Both the position numbers and the translations under genes were made by a program. Under the pieces are notes generated by a model. The model did no database searches and had not been told where the DNA came from. It worked only from the letters and a program-made list of their open reading frames with translations. DNA of 14,354 nt, from contig QBMP01000094.1 in NCBI GenBank assembly GCA_003242115.1, forward strand, positions 1-14,354, in the 5' to 3' direction. This document shows, one piece after another, positions 1-6,905 of the stretch (positions are counted from its first letter, which is position 1; every line of letters begins with the position of its first letter). This DNA comes from Phormidesmis priestleyi (GTDB lineage: Bacteria > Cyanobacteriota > Cyanobacteriia > Phormidesmidales > Phormidesmidaceae).

Positions 1-59
1 TCTTTGGGGCGGTGCTGGGGCCGCTGCTGGGGCTGTTTTCTCAGCGGCAGGGTGATTGA
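1..59 (+). CDS. C-terminal tail of an upstream gene (partial)
   Basis: Reading from base 3, an open frame gives 18 residues (FGAVLGPLLGLFSQRQGD) and a TGA stop at 57-59. The Gly/Leu-rich hydrophobic run followed by a short polar tail is typical of the C-terminus of a membrane protein such as a transporter, but the fragment is too short to assign to a family. The other two forward frames are also open here, so the frame is chosen on composition. The next gene starts 53 bases downstream on the same strand. Confidence 0.4.
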   Translation, partial: FGAVLGPLLGLFSQRQGD

Positions 60-112
60 TAATGGCAGTAGGATAGTAAAAGCAGGCAGATAAACACAAA
101 GGAGTTCGTAGC

Positions 113-784
113 ATGACAACTCAAGTAGAAACTGAGCGTTTGCCGGAGGTTTATGAGGGGCAGTTTGGCAGCTTCACGATTGATCAGCGCGATCGCCAAG
201 ATGTGATTCTCTACCGAGCAGGGCTAATGGTTGCAGCTCTGAGCTTTGCTATAGCCACGCTCTGCGTTTTTCTCTCTGCTGAGCTTGCGCCTCAAGTCGC
301 GACCGCTTGCTATGCTCTGATGTGGCTGGCGCTGGGTCTGAGCTTTTTCAAAATTCATATCTATCTGCGATCGCTCCACCGTGCGCTACAGATCTTTTGG
401 GCAATTGGCGGGATTGCCAGTGTCGCTATAGCGCTGATCTATCCAACGCCTTTGGCCCTGACGGCCTATCAGCAGCCGCTGACGATTTTGGGCATGGGCT
501 TTACCTTTGCCGCTCTCACCGGCATTTTCTTTAAAGAAGCCTTTTGCTTCAATCGCTTAGAAACCAAGTTTCTGGTTGTGATCGTGCCCGGTTTATTGCT
601 GGGTCATATGGCGGGACTTTTTTCCGTAGCGACTGAGCGCAGTTTGCTGATAGCTTGGGCATTGCTGTTTGCAGTGTTTGCGCTGCGCAAAGTTATTCAG
701 CCGGTTCCACCCGATATTGGCGATAAAAGTGTGTTTGATTATTTAGAGAAAGAGCGAGAAAAAGAGCGTCAGCAAGCGGCTTAA
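113..784 (+). CDS. DUF2301-type integral membrane protein
   Basis: This 223-residue protein resembles the cyanobacterial DUF2301 membrane family, whose function is unknown to me. A polar N-terminus (residues 1-30, with the EGQFGSF.I.QRDRQD stretch I associate with the family) is followed by about six hydrophobic segments near 32-55, 62-82, 90-110, 120-140, 152-170 and 176-192. The C-terminal tail is charged (EKEREKERQQ), so it probably sits in the plasma or thylakoid membrane with a cytoplasmic tail. The ATG is supported by AAAGGAG at 98-104, eight bases upstream. Its TAA stop overlaps the stop of the convergent peptidase gene within a shared TTAA at 781-784. It lies outside the mobile elements and has host-like codon use. 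Confidence 0.8.
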   Translation: MTTQVETERLPEVYEGQFGSFTIDQRDRQDVILYRAGLMVAALSFAIATLCVFLSAELAPQVATACYALMWLALGLSFFKIHIYLRSLHRALQIFWAIGGIASVAIALIYPTPLALTAYQQPLTILGMGFTFAALTGIFFKEAFCFNRLETKFLVVIVPGLLLGHMAGLFSVATERSLLIAWALLFAVFALRKVIQPVPPDIGDKSVFDYLEKEREKERQQAA

Positions 785-1851
785 GTACTGGATTTCTGGA
801 GCAGCGTTGCGACTGCATTCACCACATGCTGAGCGCTCCCTTTAAAGAACGGTAGATCTAACGTATCTCGCGTATCTTGAGCGCTGTGGTAATTAGGATT
901 GCGAAAGTTTGCAGTATCAGTTACAAAAACAGCCGGAATAGATTTGTTCCAAAAAGGCGCATGGTCGCTGCGCAGCAGATCTGGAAACAGCCGCAACGTC
1001 GCCTGAGGCACCGGCAAACTGAGGACTAGCGGCTCATTGGTTTGCTCAGACTGAACAAAAGCGTCCATCAAATCCGTATGCGTAGACTGGCCAACTGCCA
1101 ACAAAAAATCACCCGTTTCTGGCAGATTTGACAGCGGCAAATTCATCGGATAGCGCTGGCAACCTGGGGTATGACAGGCGTATCCGACCATATCCAGAAT
1201 CACTGCGCCCTTTACCCCCGCCATATTTTCAGCGCTGTTTGTAAAGGCCAAGCTGCCCAGTAAGCCGCTACCATCGGACTGCTGTTCTTCCTGATCGAAA
1301 AAGACTAGCTTGAGCGTGTTGGGCAATTTGACGGCATCGGGCTGCGATCGCTGAGCCTCAGGTGAAAAAATTCGAGCCGCTTCTAAAAGCGTGGCGATCG
1401 CGCTGCCATTATCATCCGCACCCGGCGAATCCTCAACCGTGTCATAGTGAGCGCTCAGGACTATTGTCTCGGCCAACGGGTCAGCTCCTGGAATCGTCAC
1501 CACAATATTGGTACCCGTCAGGTCGGCCTGGGCGTAAGGCTGCTCTATGGGTATAAGGCCATAGTCAATCAGCTGCGTGATGATATAGCGGCGGGCGGCG
1601 GCTTTTTGCGTTGGGGTGTGGCGCGGTTGGGCGATCGCGTCGATATGCGCCATCAGCCGCACCTCATCAACACGCAGATCTAGACTGATCGCGGGTGAAG
1701 AACCCTTAGAAACATCGGCAGCGACTGGCACTGAATCCACATCGGCTGCAAATGGAAAAGCCGCCATCAGACGGTAGAGCGGCCCACCGCCGATCATTAT
1801 GGATATCACCAAAACCATTACGATCAAAAAAAACTTGCTGCGCTTTGCCAT
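781..1851 (-). CDS. M28-family zinc metallopeptidase (aminopeptidase-like), membrane-anchored or exported
   Basis: This 356-residue protein has an N-terminal basic stretch and hydrophobic helix (about residues 7-22), a signal anchor or signal peptide that places the catalytic domain outside the plasma membrane. The domain carries the full M28 co-catalytic two-zinc ligand set: H135 and D137 in SAHYDT, D147 in GADDNGS, E188/E189 in FFDQEEQ (general base and ligand), D220 in ILDMVGY, and H322 in NYHSAQDT. The 12-residue spacing between H135 and D147 matches what I recall for Streptomyces aminopeptidase. The family removes N-terminal residues or cleaves small peptides; the substrate here is unknown. 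GGAG six bases before the ATG supports the start. It is convergent with the DUF2301 gene, and the stops overlap. Confidence 0.88.
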   Translation of the reverse strand: MAKRSKFFLIVMVLVISIMIGGGPLYRLMAAFPFAADVDSVPVAADVSKGSSPAISLDLRVDEVRLMAHIDAIAQPRHTPTQKAAARRYIITQLIDYGLIPIEQPYAQADLTGTNIVVTIPGADPLAETIVLSAHYDTVEDSPGADDNGSAIATLLEAARIFSPEAQRSQPDAVKLPNTLKLVFFDQEEQQSDGSGLLGSLAFTNSAENMAGVKGAVILDMVGYACHTPGCQRYPMNLPLSNLPETGDFLLAVGQSTHTDLMDAFVQSEQTNEPLVLSLPVPQATLRLFPDLLRSDHAPFWNKSIPAVFVTDTANFRNPNYHSAQDTRDTLDLPFFKGSAQHVVNAVATLLQKSST

Positions 1852-2091
1852 CCAATGCTCCGCTGAAAATCCATCCCGTAAAACTTCGCTCTAGGACTAT
1901 CCTAAGGACTATCCTCTGAGGTGAGAGAAATCGGTTGAGGCGATCGCGCTTCCTTGCTGACGGCTCATTGCAATTGGATTTTGGCGAGTGCGATCGCTTC
2001 TGTCCTCATGGCAAATTCCTCAGCGAAGTAAAAATCAGCCCTCAAAGCAAGCTCACCATTATGCTATTCTTGATAGGCAAATTAAGCACTT

Positions 2092-2165
2092 CGGGGCGTA
2101 GCGCAGCTTGGTAGCGCACTACTTTGGGGTAGTAGGGGTCGTGGGTTCAAATCCCGCCGCTCCGA
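2092..2165 (+). tRNA. tRNA-Pro(GGG), integration target
   Basis: This 74-base gene folds as a cloverleaf. The acceptor stem CGGGGCG pairs with CGCTCCG (one G-T), the discriminator base is A at 2165, the anticodon stem is CTACT/AGTAG around the loop TTGGGGT giving anticodon GGG, and the T arm contains GGTTCAAATCC. No CCA is encoded. Its 3' part from 2119 is duplicated at 8296-8346, so it is the attachment gene for the downstream elements and stays intact at the junction. Confidence 0.95.
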
Positions 2166-2169
2166 TTGG
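2119..2169 (+). repeat. attL: 51-bp direct repeat within tRNA-Pro
   Basis: These 51 bases, from the 5' strand of the anticodon stem to four bases past the tRNA 3' end, are identical to 8296-8346. Flanking bases differ on both sides (A vs C before; G vs C after), which defines the repeat boundaries. This fits tyrosine-recombinase insertion into a tRNA in which the incoming element rebuilds the tRNA 3' part. Confidence 0.93.
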
Positions 2170-2193
2170 GTTTAGCTTGCTAGGACACAGGTT

Positions 2194-2221
2194 ACAAGCG
2201 CTTTCTTCTGAGAGCGCTTGT
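2194..2221. terminator. Hairpin just downstream of tRNA-Pro
   Basis: ACAAGCGCT (2194-2202) is perfectly complementary to AGCGCTTGT (2213-2221) across a 10-base loop. It lies 28 bases after the tRNA and 60 bases past the integrase stop, so it may end either transcript. The downstream T-run on the + strand is weak (GCTTTG), so it may instead be a structural site near attL. Confidence 0.45.
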
Positions 2222-2227
2222 GCTTTG

Positions 2228-2280
2228 TAAGACTTCCTAAGACTCTGTAAGACAGCATTTTGTGGGCAGATTGTGGGCAG
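2228..2280 (+). repeat. Phased TAAGAC triplet and TGTGGGCAG pair: likely integrase/Xis arm sites (left end)
   Basis: TAAGAC occurs at 2228, 2238 and 2248, exactly 10 bp apart. Two TGTGGGCAG copies follow at 2261 and 2272, 11 bp apart. The stretch 2259-2280 recurs exactly (22 bp) at the other end of the element at 8228-8249 in the same orientation. Helically phased short repeats inside both ends of an integrating element fit arm-type binding sites for integrase or an accessory bending protein. Confidence 0.6.
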
Positions 2281-2282
2281 TG

Positions 2283-3440
2283 CTATATGTCGGGTAATTC
2301 TGGCCTGTCCATCATGTGACCGTAGACTTCCGATATCATGCGCGTGCTGCGATGACCGGCCATTGATGCGGCTTGGTGAGGACTCCATCGTTTGTACTCA
2401 ATGCCGTGGCTAATGAATGTGTGACGAGCGGTGTAGGGTGGCCGGTAAGGTATACCTGCTTCTGTGCATACGCGCTTCCAGTAGCGCTCTCTGTACAGGC
2501 GATCGCAGATTGGTTTGCCGGTGGCTGATGTGAACACCAAATCATCTAGCTGTGCGGTCGCAGATCTCCTACCGGCAAACAAAGCCACTAGGCGAGGGTT
2601 GAGCGGTAGCAACCTGACGTTACCTGTCTTGGTGCCTTTGCGCTGGCGGCTACTGCCCGATGACCGGCCATCGTCTGCGCGGCCCAATGATTCGCTGATG
2701 GTGACCTGCTTTCTTTCCAAATCGACATGACGCCACCGTAAGCCAATGGCTTCTGATGGCCGTAAGCCCAAGGCAAAAAGTATAAAAGTGAAGTCGTAAT
2801 ACTGGTAACAGACCTTGTGCGTTTTCATCGTTTCTAACATCAATGCAACCTCTTTCTGTGTAAAAGGTGTGCGGTCTTGTTCATTGACATGATTACATCT
2901 CAGAGATGCAACAGACTCAAACACGTTCTGTTCTAAATATTGTTGTTTTTTCAGCCATGCGCCAAACGCTTTAAGTAGAACAAGGTTTTGATTGGAGACT
3001 TTTTGTGATTGTCGAGTGCGCAGCATGGCTACCAGCTCGTGAGCATCATCGGCGGTAACGACACCGGCACCATAGCGAGCGATGTTAGAGCGCAGCGCTT
3101 TGTATTTGGTATTGATCGCTAGCTCACTGGTGCCGTCACGGCGCTTCTTTTCGGTGAACTGATCGAATAGCTCAGCAGTAGGCAAGGCGGCGGCCACTGG
3201 CTGTGGTTTGGCGATGAGGCGGTACTTATCTAGGGTGCTGTCGTAATGGCCGCTCACCATATCGGCTTCTATCTGCGCGGCCATGCCCTGTGCTCTGTGC
3301 CTGTTCAGCGGGGTATCAGCGAGGCCAAGCGATAGCTGCTTAGGCGCGCTGAGGTATCGCCAGCGCAGGCGCAACATTCCAGCACGGGCATCTACGCTAA
3401 CGCTTCCTTTTTTGTTTCGCCGATGCTTTTGCTTGGCCAT
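2283..3440 (-). CDS. int: Tyrosine recombinase/integrase of element 1
   Basis: This 385-residue site-specific recombinase should catalyse insertion and excision at the tRNA-Pro att site. Residues 1-75 resemble the phage-type arm-DNA-binding domain (DUF3596-like: GSVSV...LRLRWRYL...D.VSG.YD). A SAM-like core-binding domain covers about 85-175, and the catalytic domain about 185-380. Active-site residues are R227 (LGLRPSEAIGLRW), probably K271, R339 (PYTARHTF), H363 (MAGHRSTRM) and the nucleophile Y373 (EVYGH). Box II reads YxxR rather than HxxR. The gene ends 113 bases from attL and reads toward it. There is no clear ribosome binding site before the ATG, so translation may be weak. It is clearly homologous along its whole length to the integrase at 8436-9593. 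Confidence 0.93.
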   Translation of the reverse strand: MAKQKHRRNKKGSVSVDARAGMLRLRWRYLSAPKQLSLGLADTPLNRHRAQGMAAQIEADMVSGHYDSTLDKYRLIAKPQPVAAALPTAELFDQFTEKKRRDGTSELAINTKYKALRSNIARYGAGVVTADDAHELVAMLRTRQSQKVSNQNLVLLKAFGAWLKKQQYLEQNVFESVASLRCNHVNEQDRTPFTQKEVALMLETMKTHKVCYQYYDFTFILFALGLRPSEAIGLRWRHVDLERKQVTISESLGRADDGRSSGSSRQRKGTKTGNVRLLPLNPRLVALFAGRRSATAQLDDLVFTSATGKPICDRLYRERYWKRVCTEAGIPYRPPYTARHTFISHGIEYKRWSPHQAASMAGHRSTRMISEVYGHMMDRPELPDI

Positions 3441-3762
3441 TTTTAAGGGCGGTTGATGTTAGTAATTGGAGTGTGACAGTGGACAGTTGAGTGTGACAGC
3501 TTGTTTTTCCCTATAGTAGGGAAACGTGATTTTTGCTGTGTTGCTGTGTCTTAGAGCTTGAAACCGATTCTGCAAAAGGCTTTCAGCTTACACAGTAAGG
3601 CTAAAACCTACCTGTGTAAGCTGTGTCGCCTGTGTAGGGGATTGCGATTTTACACAGTAAACCTGTGTCACCTGTGTACTACCTGTGTAAGCTGTAACCT
3701 TTGGTATATATAAAGAAAAAAGTCTTACACAGGTTACACAGTTAGAAACTGAAAAAAAGTAT
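3441..3762. other. Iteron-rich non-coding region: candidate replication origin of element 1
   Basis: This 322-base gap between integrase and vapE holds no convincing gene. From right to left it contains an inverted TTACACAGGTTACACAG motif (3725-3741), an AT-rich stretch (3701-3722), and multiple CCTGTGTA/TACACAG units at 3588-3695, including an exact 17-bp direct repeat CTACCTGTGTAAGCTGT at 3608-3624 and 3679-3695. It also has a TTTCCCTA/TAGGGAAA hairpin (3506-3524) and a GAGTGTGACAG direct repeat (3469-3479, 3489-3499). Iterons beside an AT-rich run next to a replication protein gene are the usual form of an origin. The hairpin and the GAGTGTGACAG pair lie nearer the integrase start and may control int. 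Confidence 0.65.
3608..3695 (+). repeat. CTACCTGTGTAAGCTGT iteron cluster
   Basis: Two exact 17-bp copies (3608-3624 and 3679-3695) flank further CCTGTGT cores at about 3629, 3662 and 3671, plus TACACAG in the opposite direction at 3651. The cores are irregularly spaced, unlike CRISPR repeats, and fit binding sites for a replication initiator. Confidence 0.7.
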
Positions 3763-5436
3763 CTAATTCTTTATCCATCCTCTGGCTCGGTGCCCTTGCT
3801 GTGACAGTACGTTGTTTTTAGGCTCCCATCCAAGCTTTTTCATGATGGCAGCGACCTTCTTCGTGTCGCCGTTGTTCTGTCTGGAAACATCGACTTTTAC
3901 ACCGAATGAAAGAATAGAAGCCGTGGTTACCTCGCTCAATCCGGCTACGTAGTCTTGAATTGGCTCCAGCCACGGGTGGACTTCCTCAAATTGGTTACGG
4001 TCGCCGTCTACCTGACGGCCTTCATTGTCGGTTAGCCACCATTGCTCACCCGACTGGTAGAGAGTGACGGCAGCGGCCCAGAGGCGATCGCGCTCTGCGC
4101 TCAGCTTGGCAAAGTCGAGACGGTGTGTAATAGGCACTACCCAAAAGCGCCGGTTGCCGGTGGTATCTGCTAAAAACTGATCTTGGTTGGTGGTGCCGAC
4201 AATGACAGAAGGGCGCTTAAGCGTCTCCATGTTTCTGCAATACGACGGGCGTACATTGTCGATAGATGAAGACATAAACGCCTTTACTTGGCTAACATCG
4301 CTGCGTTTAAAGACGGTTTCTAGCTCAGGCCACTCAACCATCCAAAATTGGTGCAGCTTCAGCTTTTCATCCTTGTGAGAAGTAGAACCCAGCGAATCGT
4401 CAAACCAAGCCTCTGAAGCCAGCACCTTAAAGAAGGTTGATTTACCGTATCCCTGTGGCCCTTGCAGAATGAGTGCGCAGTCATGCTTACAGCCCGGTGC
4501 GATCGCACGAGCCACCGCCGCAATCAGAAAGCGCCTAACCAGGGCTTCGTGAATTGGATTTGAGGTGCCAAGGTGGCGCTGCGCAAACCCATTCAAAACA
4601 TCTGTACTGCCTCCGTACTGCTGATGAACCTTATGTAAATAATCACAAACGGGGCTGTAAGCGTTTTTCTTAGCCAACATCACGATGGTGTCTGTAATGT
4701 CTTCCCGGTTGCCCTTTAGCTTTAGGCCGCGATTGATGCCCAGCTCCATCTTGGCGGTGGTAGCGTCGAACGTCTCTGCATCTAGCTCAACCTGCTTGGT
4801 TAGCTGATTGAAGCGCAGGCGATCGCCAAACTTTTGCTCTACCAGCCGGTATTCTTTGAGCCAGCGCGGATCTTCATCTAAAGTGACTTGAATGCCTAGG
4901 TCACTAGCTTCTTTTAGCTTGGCCTTTAGCGACTGGATCGCCGTGTATTTGTCGTGCTTTTTCTCCTTGCACCAAGCGGCTAAATTAACCTGTGCAGAGG
5001 CCAGTGTTTCATGCCCTTCAGCTACCATCAGCGCCAGGTCATCAACCTTCACTTCTATCTCAACGACTGCTGAGTTGATATCCCTGGCTTGCTGCTTTTC
5101 AGGCTTGAACTGATGAACTGGCTTACGGGTACTGGTGCGGTTCCGTGGTTTCTGCTTGGTGTATTGAGCGCGGGTATTAGCGCCGTGGTAGCTGTCGCTG
5201 TACTGGCCATTGAAGTGATAATCACCAACGGCCTGCACAGGGTGACCGTCTTTACCCTCGCTGTAGCAGAGCACCAAGCCTTTATCCTGTGACCAAGAGC
5301 AGTCAGCGTCTTTTGTGCGATCGCATATCGGGCATGGGTTATCCTTTGAGGAGTGCTCCAGGTCGGAGTTATTTTTGAACATGTTTAGGCCGCTACTTGC
5401 CTCGTAGCGGCCATTTTTATTTTGAGCTGATGTCAT
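3763..5436 (-). CDS. vapE: VapE/VirE-family AAA+ replication protein
   Basis: I place the start at the ATG 5434-5436 (557 residues). It follows GGGAGAAAG by a suitable gap and sits two bases after the stop of the upstream gene, whereas a longer frame to 5550 would overlap that gene by 114 bases. Residues 30-60 hold a probable zinc ribbon (C35, C38, C46, C57). Residues 270-470 form the VirE/VapE P-loop domain: Walker A GPQGYGKST (326-334), acidic WMVEWPELE (365-373), sensor VGTTNQ (413-418) and a putative arginine finger GNRRFW (427-432). VapE-type proteins act as replicative helicase or initiator in phage satellites. The N-terminal 60-250 region shows no primase motif I can confirm. The iteron region lies directly downstream. 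Confidence 0.88.
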   Translation of the reverse strand: MTSAQNKNGRYEASSGLNMFKNNSDLEHSSKDNPCPICDRTKDADCSWSQDKGLVLCYSEGKDGHPVQAVGDYHFNGQYSDSYHGANTRAQYTKQKPRNRTSTRKPVHQFKPEKQQARDINSAVVEIEVKVDDLALMVAEGHETLASAQVNLAAWCKEKKHDKYTAIQSLKAKLKEASDLGIQVTLDEDPRWLKEYRLVEQKFGDRLRFNQLTKQVELDAETFDATTAKMELGINRGLKLKGNREDITDTIVMLAKKNAYSPVCDYLHKVHQQYGGSTDVLNGFAQRHLGTSNPIHEALVRRFLIAAVARAIAPGCKHDCALILQGPQGYGKSTFFKVLASEAWFDDSLGSTSHKDEKLKLHQFWMVEWPELETVFKRSDVSQVKAFMSSSIDNVRPSYCRNMETLKRPSVIVGTTNQDQFLADTTGNRRFWVVPITHRLDFAKLSAERDRLWAAAVTLYQSGEQWWLTDNEGRQVDGDRNQFEEVHPWLEPIQDYVAGLSEVTTASILSFGVKVDVSRQNNGDTKKVAAIMKKLGWEPKNNVLSQQGHRARGWIKN

Positions 5437-5438
5437 GG

Positions 5439-5714
5439 TTACTTTCTCCCTGGGAGTGCCTGAATAGGTTCGTGTTGTAAGGTCTTGAGATAAGCGTGAA
5501 TTGCCTGCTTGTGGGTGTCTGTGCCCTTGCAGGTTAGCCAGTTCATACATAGCTGAGTGTTGTACCGAACGCCTGACCTGGGATTGCTAGGGTTTAGATA
5601 CGTCCAATGGATGCCGTTCTGCCACTCACCAGAATTGCGCCGGTCACGCAGAAATGACCTAGAGACGCTTAGAAGCTCGGTTAGCTCAGACGCACTGCTG
5701 AATGAATATTGCAT
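5439..5714 (-). CDS. Small excisionase/AlpA-like DNA-binding protein
   Basis: This 91-residue protein has a helix-turn-helix-like N-terminus (SASELTELLSVSRSFLRDRR, about residues 7-26), a GIHWTYLNP.....VRYN segment resembling the wing of MerR/excisionase domains, and a helical basic C-terminus. Excisionases of this size bind att arms to drive excision, or act as AlpA-like activators. Its stop is two bases before the vapE start, so the two are probably cotranscribed and coupled. The ribosome binding site is weak (AGAGG about 10 bases upstream). Coupling of a Xis-like gene with the replication gene suggests that excision and replication are switched on together. The family call is inference from the shape of the sequence. 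Confidence 0.6.
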   Translation of the reverse strand: MQYSFSSASELTELLSVSRSFLRDRRNSGEWQNGIHWTYLNPSNPRSGVRYNTQLCMNWLTCKGTDTHKQAIHAYLKTLQHEPIQALPGRK

Positions 5715-6016
5715 GTGAATGAAGCCTCTGTACTACTTCCTTTGACTTGCTGAAGCTTAGACGAATTTGCAAGCGAATAAAACCCTGTAACAGTTGATGT
5801 CAAAGGGTTTTATCGCGTTGTTGTATATGCAACTAAGTTCGCTATTGGCATAGCGGCTTTTAGTGGTCACAGAACGGCTGTTTTTGATTGCCGTTCGTGA
5901 TGAAGATCTACTGTGCCAGTTGACCTAAGAAAACATGACTCTGATCGACGCTAAAAAAGTAAATAATCGCGCTCGAAAGGGTTAACCTTTCCAGTAATTC
6001 CTAAGCGCTCCCAAAA
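5715..6016. other. Intergenic control region upstream of the xis-like/vapE operon
   Basis: This 302-base stretch has no supported gene. It contains a long inverted repeat (5773-5786 with 5804-5816, GCGAATAAAACCCT against AGGGTTTTATCGC with one extra A), a shorter inverted repeat GAACGGC/GCCGTTC (5872-5878 and 5890-5896), and a GGTTAACC palindrome within about 5979-5994. It lies between the 3' end of the membrane-protein operon and the start of the xis-like/vapE operon, so it should hold that operon's promoter and the preceding terminator. I cannot assign -35/-10 boxes with confidence. Confidence 0.5.
5773..5816. terminator. Inverted repeat GCGAATAAAACCCT/AGGGTTTTATCGC
   Basis: Arms at 5773-5786 and 5804-5816 pair over 13 bp with one bulged base and a 17-base loop. 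On the minus strand it lies upstream of the xis-like gene. It could be a terminator, an operator or a leader structure; no clean T-run decides between these. Confidence 0.4.
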
Positions 6017-6310
6017 TTACAGAGTGGACAGTTCAGCTTCCTCGCACAGCTCCTCATGCCCTGGTTTTAGCTTTTCACTGCCGGTGGGCTGATGTAGGTA
6101 TCGAATGCAATAAACCCATCCGGAAAAACGGAAATGAAAAGGACTCCAAGTTAATCCTTTGATTTGGACTTTATCTTTTGTTACATTCCCCGCTTCACTC
6201 TGAAAATGCAGAATAGCAATATCAAATAGCTGAAATTTAGGCGGTGGTATTGATTCCGGGTGAATGAAGGTAGGCAGTAAAGCCAGTTCAGTGCGGTTAC
6301 AGGCTGTCAT
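6017..6310 (-). CDS. Small soluble protein, possibly DUF1392-like
   Basis: I choose the ATG at 6308-6310 (97 residues), which overlaps the end of the upstream membrane-protein gene by 14 bases; a start further upstream would overlap it by 92. GGGAGG lies about 16 bases upstream. The sequence has a middle segment, K-V-Q-I-K-G-L-T-W followed by W-V-Y-C-I-R-Y, and an acidic C-terminus (EELCEEAEL). This is reminiscent of small SH3/KOW-like cyanobacterial proteins in accessory DNA such as DUF1392, but I am not sure. It is the last gene of the leftward operon. No catalytic motif is visible and I do not assign a function. Confidence 0.55.
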   Translation of the reverse strand: MTACNRTELALLPTFIHPESIPPPKFQLFDIAILHFQSEAGNVTKDKVQIKGLTWSPFHFRFSGWVYCIRYLHQPTGSEKLKPGHEELCEEAELSTL

Positions 6311-6905
6311 TGTCTGTTTGGCTACCTCCCCAGCGCTGGCGGGCGGTAGAAATCGCTTCAGCAGCTCCCACTTCATCGGCGATGGCAACTAGCCGATCAC
6401 GCTTGCTCTTGAGCCTACGGTTTTCGGCATCCTTAGTGGTGTTTTGGTCTAGCTGGCGGCTCTCTACATCACGGGCTTTACTCCATAGCCATGATGAAAT
6501 GACGATGCAGGCTTCCGGGCCAAACACCAGCGACATCACAATCACCGTAAAGAAGTAGTTATCGCTTTGCAGAAACGACGGGTGACGGGCGGTGGTGAGC
6601 AGGTCAAAGTGATAGACCAGCGCTAGGCCAAAGCCCGAAAATAGCAAGCGTAGAGAGGTGTGTAATGGCTTCTTTTGAAGCTGACCAACGACTGTGGCCG
6701 CGCCTTTCTCCTGACGCATCCAGCTAGCAAAGGTCAGCTCTAGGCCGGTAGCTGCGACGGCGACGGCGAAAGCGGTGACGGCACTAGCGCCGGATGATGA
6801 CTGCAAGACATCGGCGCTGATGATGGTATTCTCTGTCGCGAGATACAGGCCCAGCGCTAGCAGGATACCGGCAAAGACGCGGGTGAGCATGGGAATATCA
6901 AGCAT
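6297..6905 (-). CDS. Four-helix membrane protein with charged cytoplasmic tail
   Basis: From the ATG at 6903-6905 the product is 202 residues. The start overlaps the previous gene's stop (ATGCTTGA), and AGGAGG lies nine bases upstream, so it is preferred to the longer frame from 7010. Hydrophobic segments lie near residues 6-24, 40-61, 83-103 and 116-142. A helical, charged C-terminus (about 145-190) looks coiled-coil-like. I do not recognise the family. Its tight coupling with the single-helix protein upstream suggests the two act together in the membrane, for instance in entry exclusion, transfer or helper interference, but nothing in the sequence decides this. Confidence 0.7.
   Translation of the reverse strand: MLDIPMLTRVFAGILLALGLYLATENTIISADVLQSSSGASAVTAFAVAVAATGLELTFASWMRQEKGAATVVGQLQKKPLHTSLRLLFSGFGLALVYHFDLLTTARHPSFLQSDNYFFTVIVMSLVFGPEACIVISSWLWSKARDVESRQLDQNTTKDAENRRLKSKRDRLVAIADEVGAAEAISTARQRWGGSQTDNDSL

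Noticed and set aside
781..784. Overlapping stops of the two convergent host genes
   Set aside because: The TTAA shared by both stop codons is neat but not unusual in compact bacterial genomes.
2119..2388. An 89-codon leftward frame spanning the tRNA and the integrase 3' end
   Set aside because: It covers the antisense of the tRNA gene and overlaps the integrase; it is a by-product of the tRNA sequence, often misannotated in this way.
3588..3741. CRISPR array
   Set aside because: The repeated units are short (7-17 bp), unevenly spaced and in both orientations, and there are no cas genes.
5437..5550. A 38-residue N-terminal extension of the VapE protein
   Set aside because: It would lie wholly inside the upstream Xis-like gene, while the ATG at 5436 has a good ribosome binding site and correct spacing.
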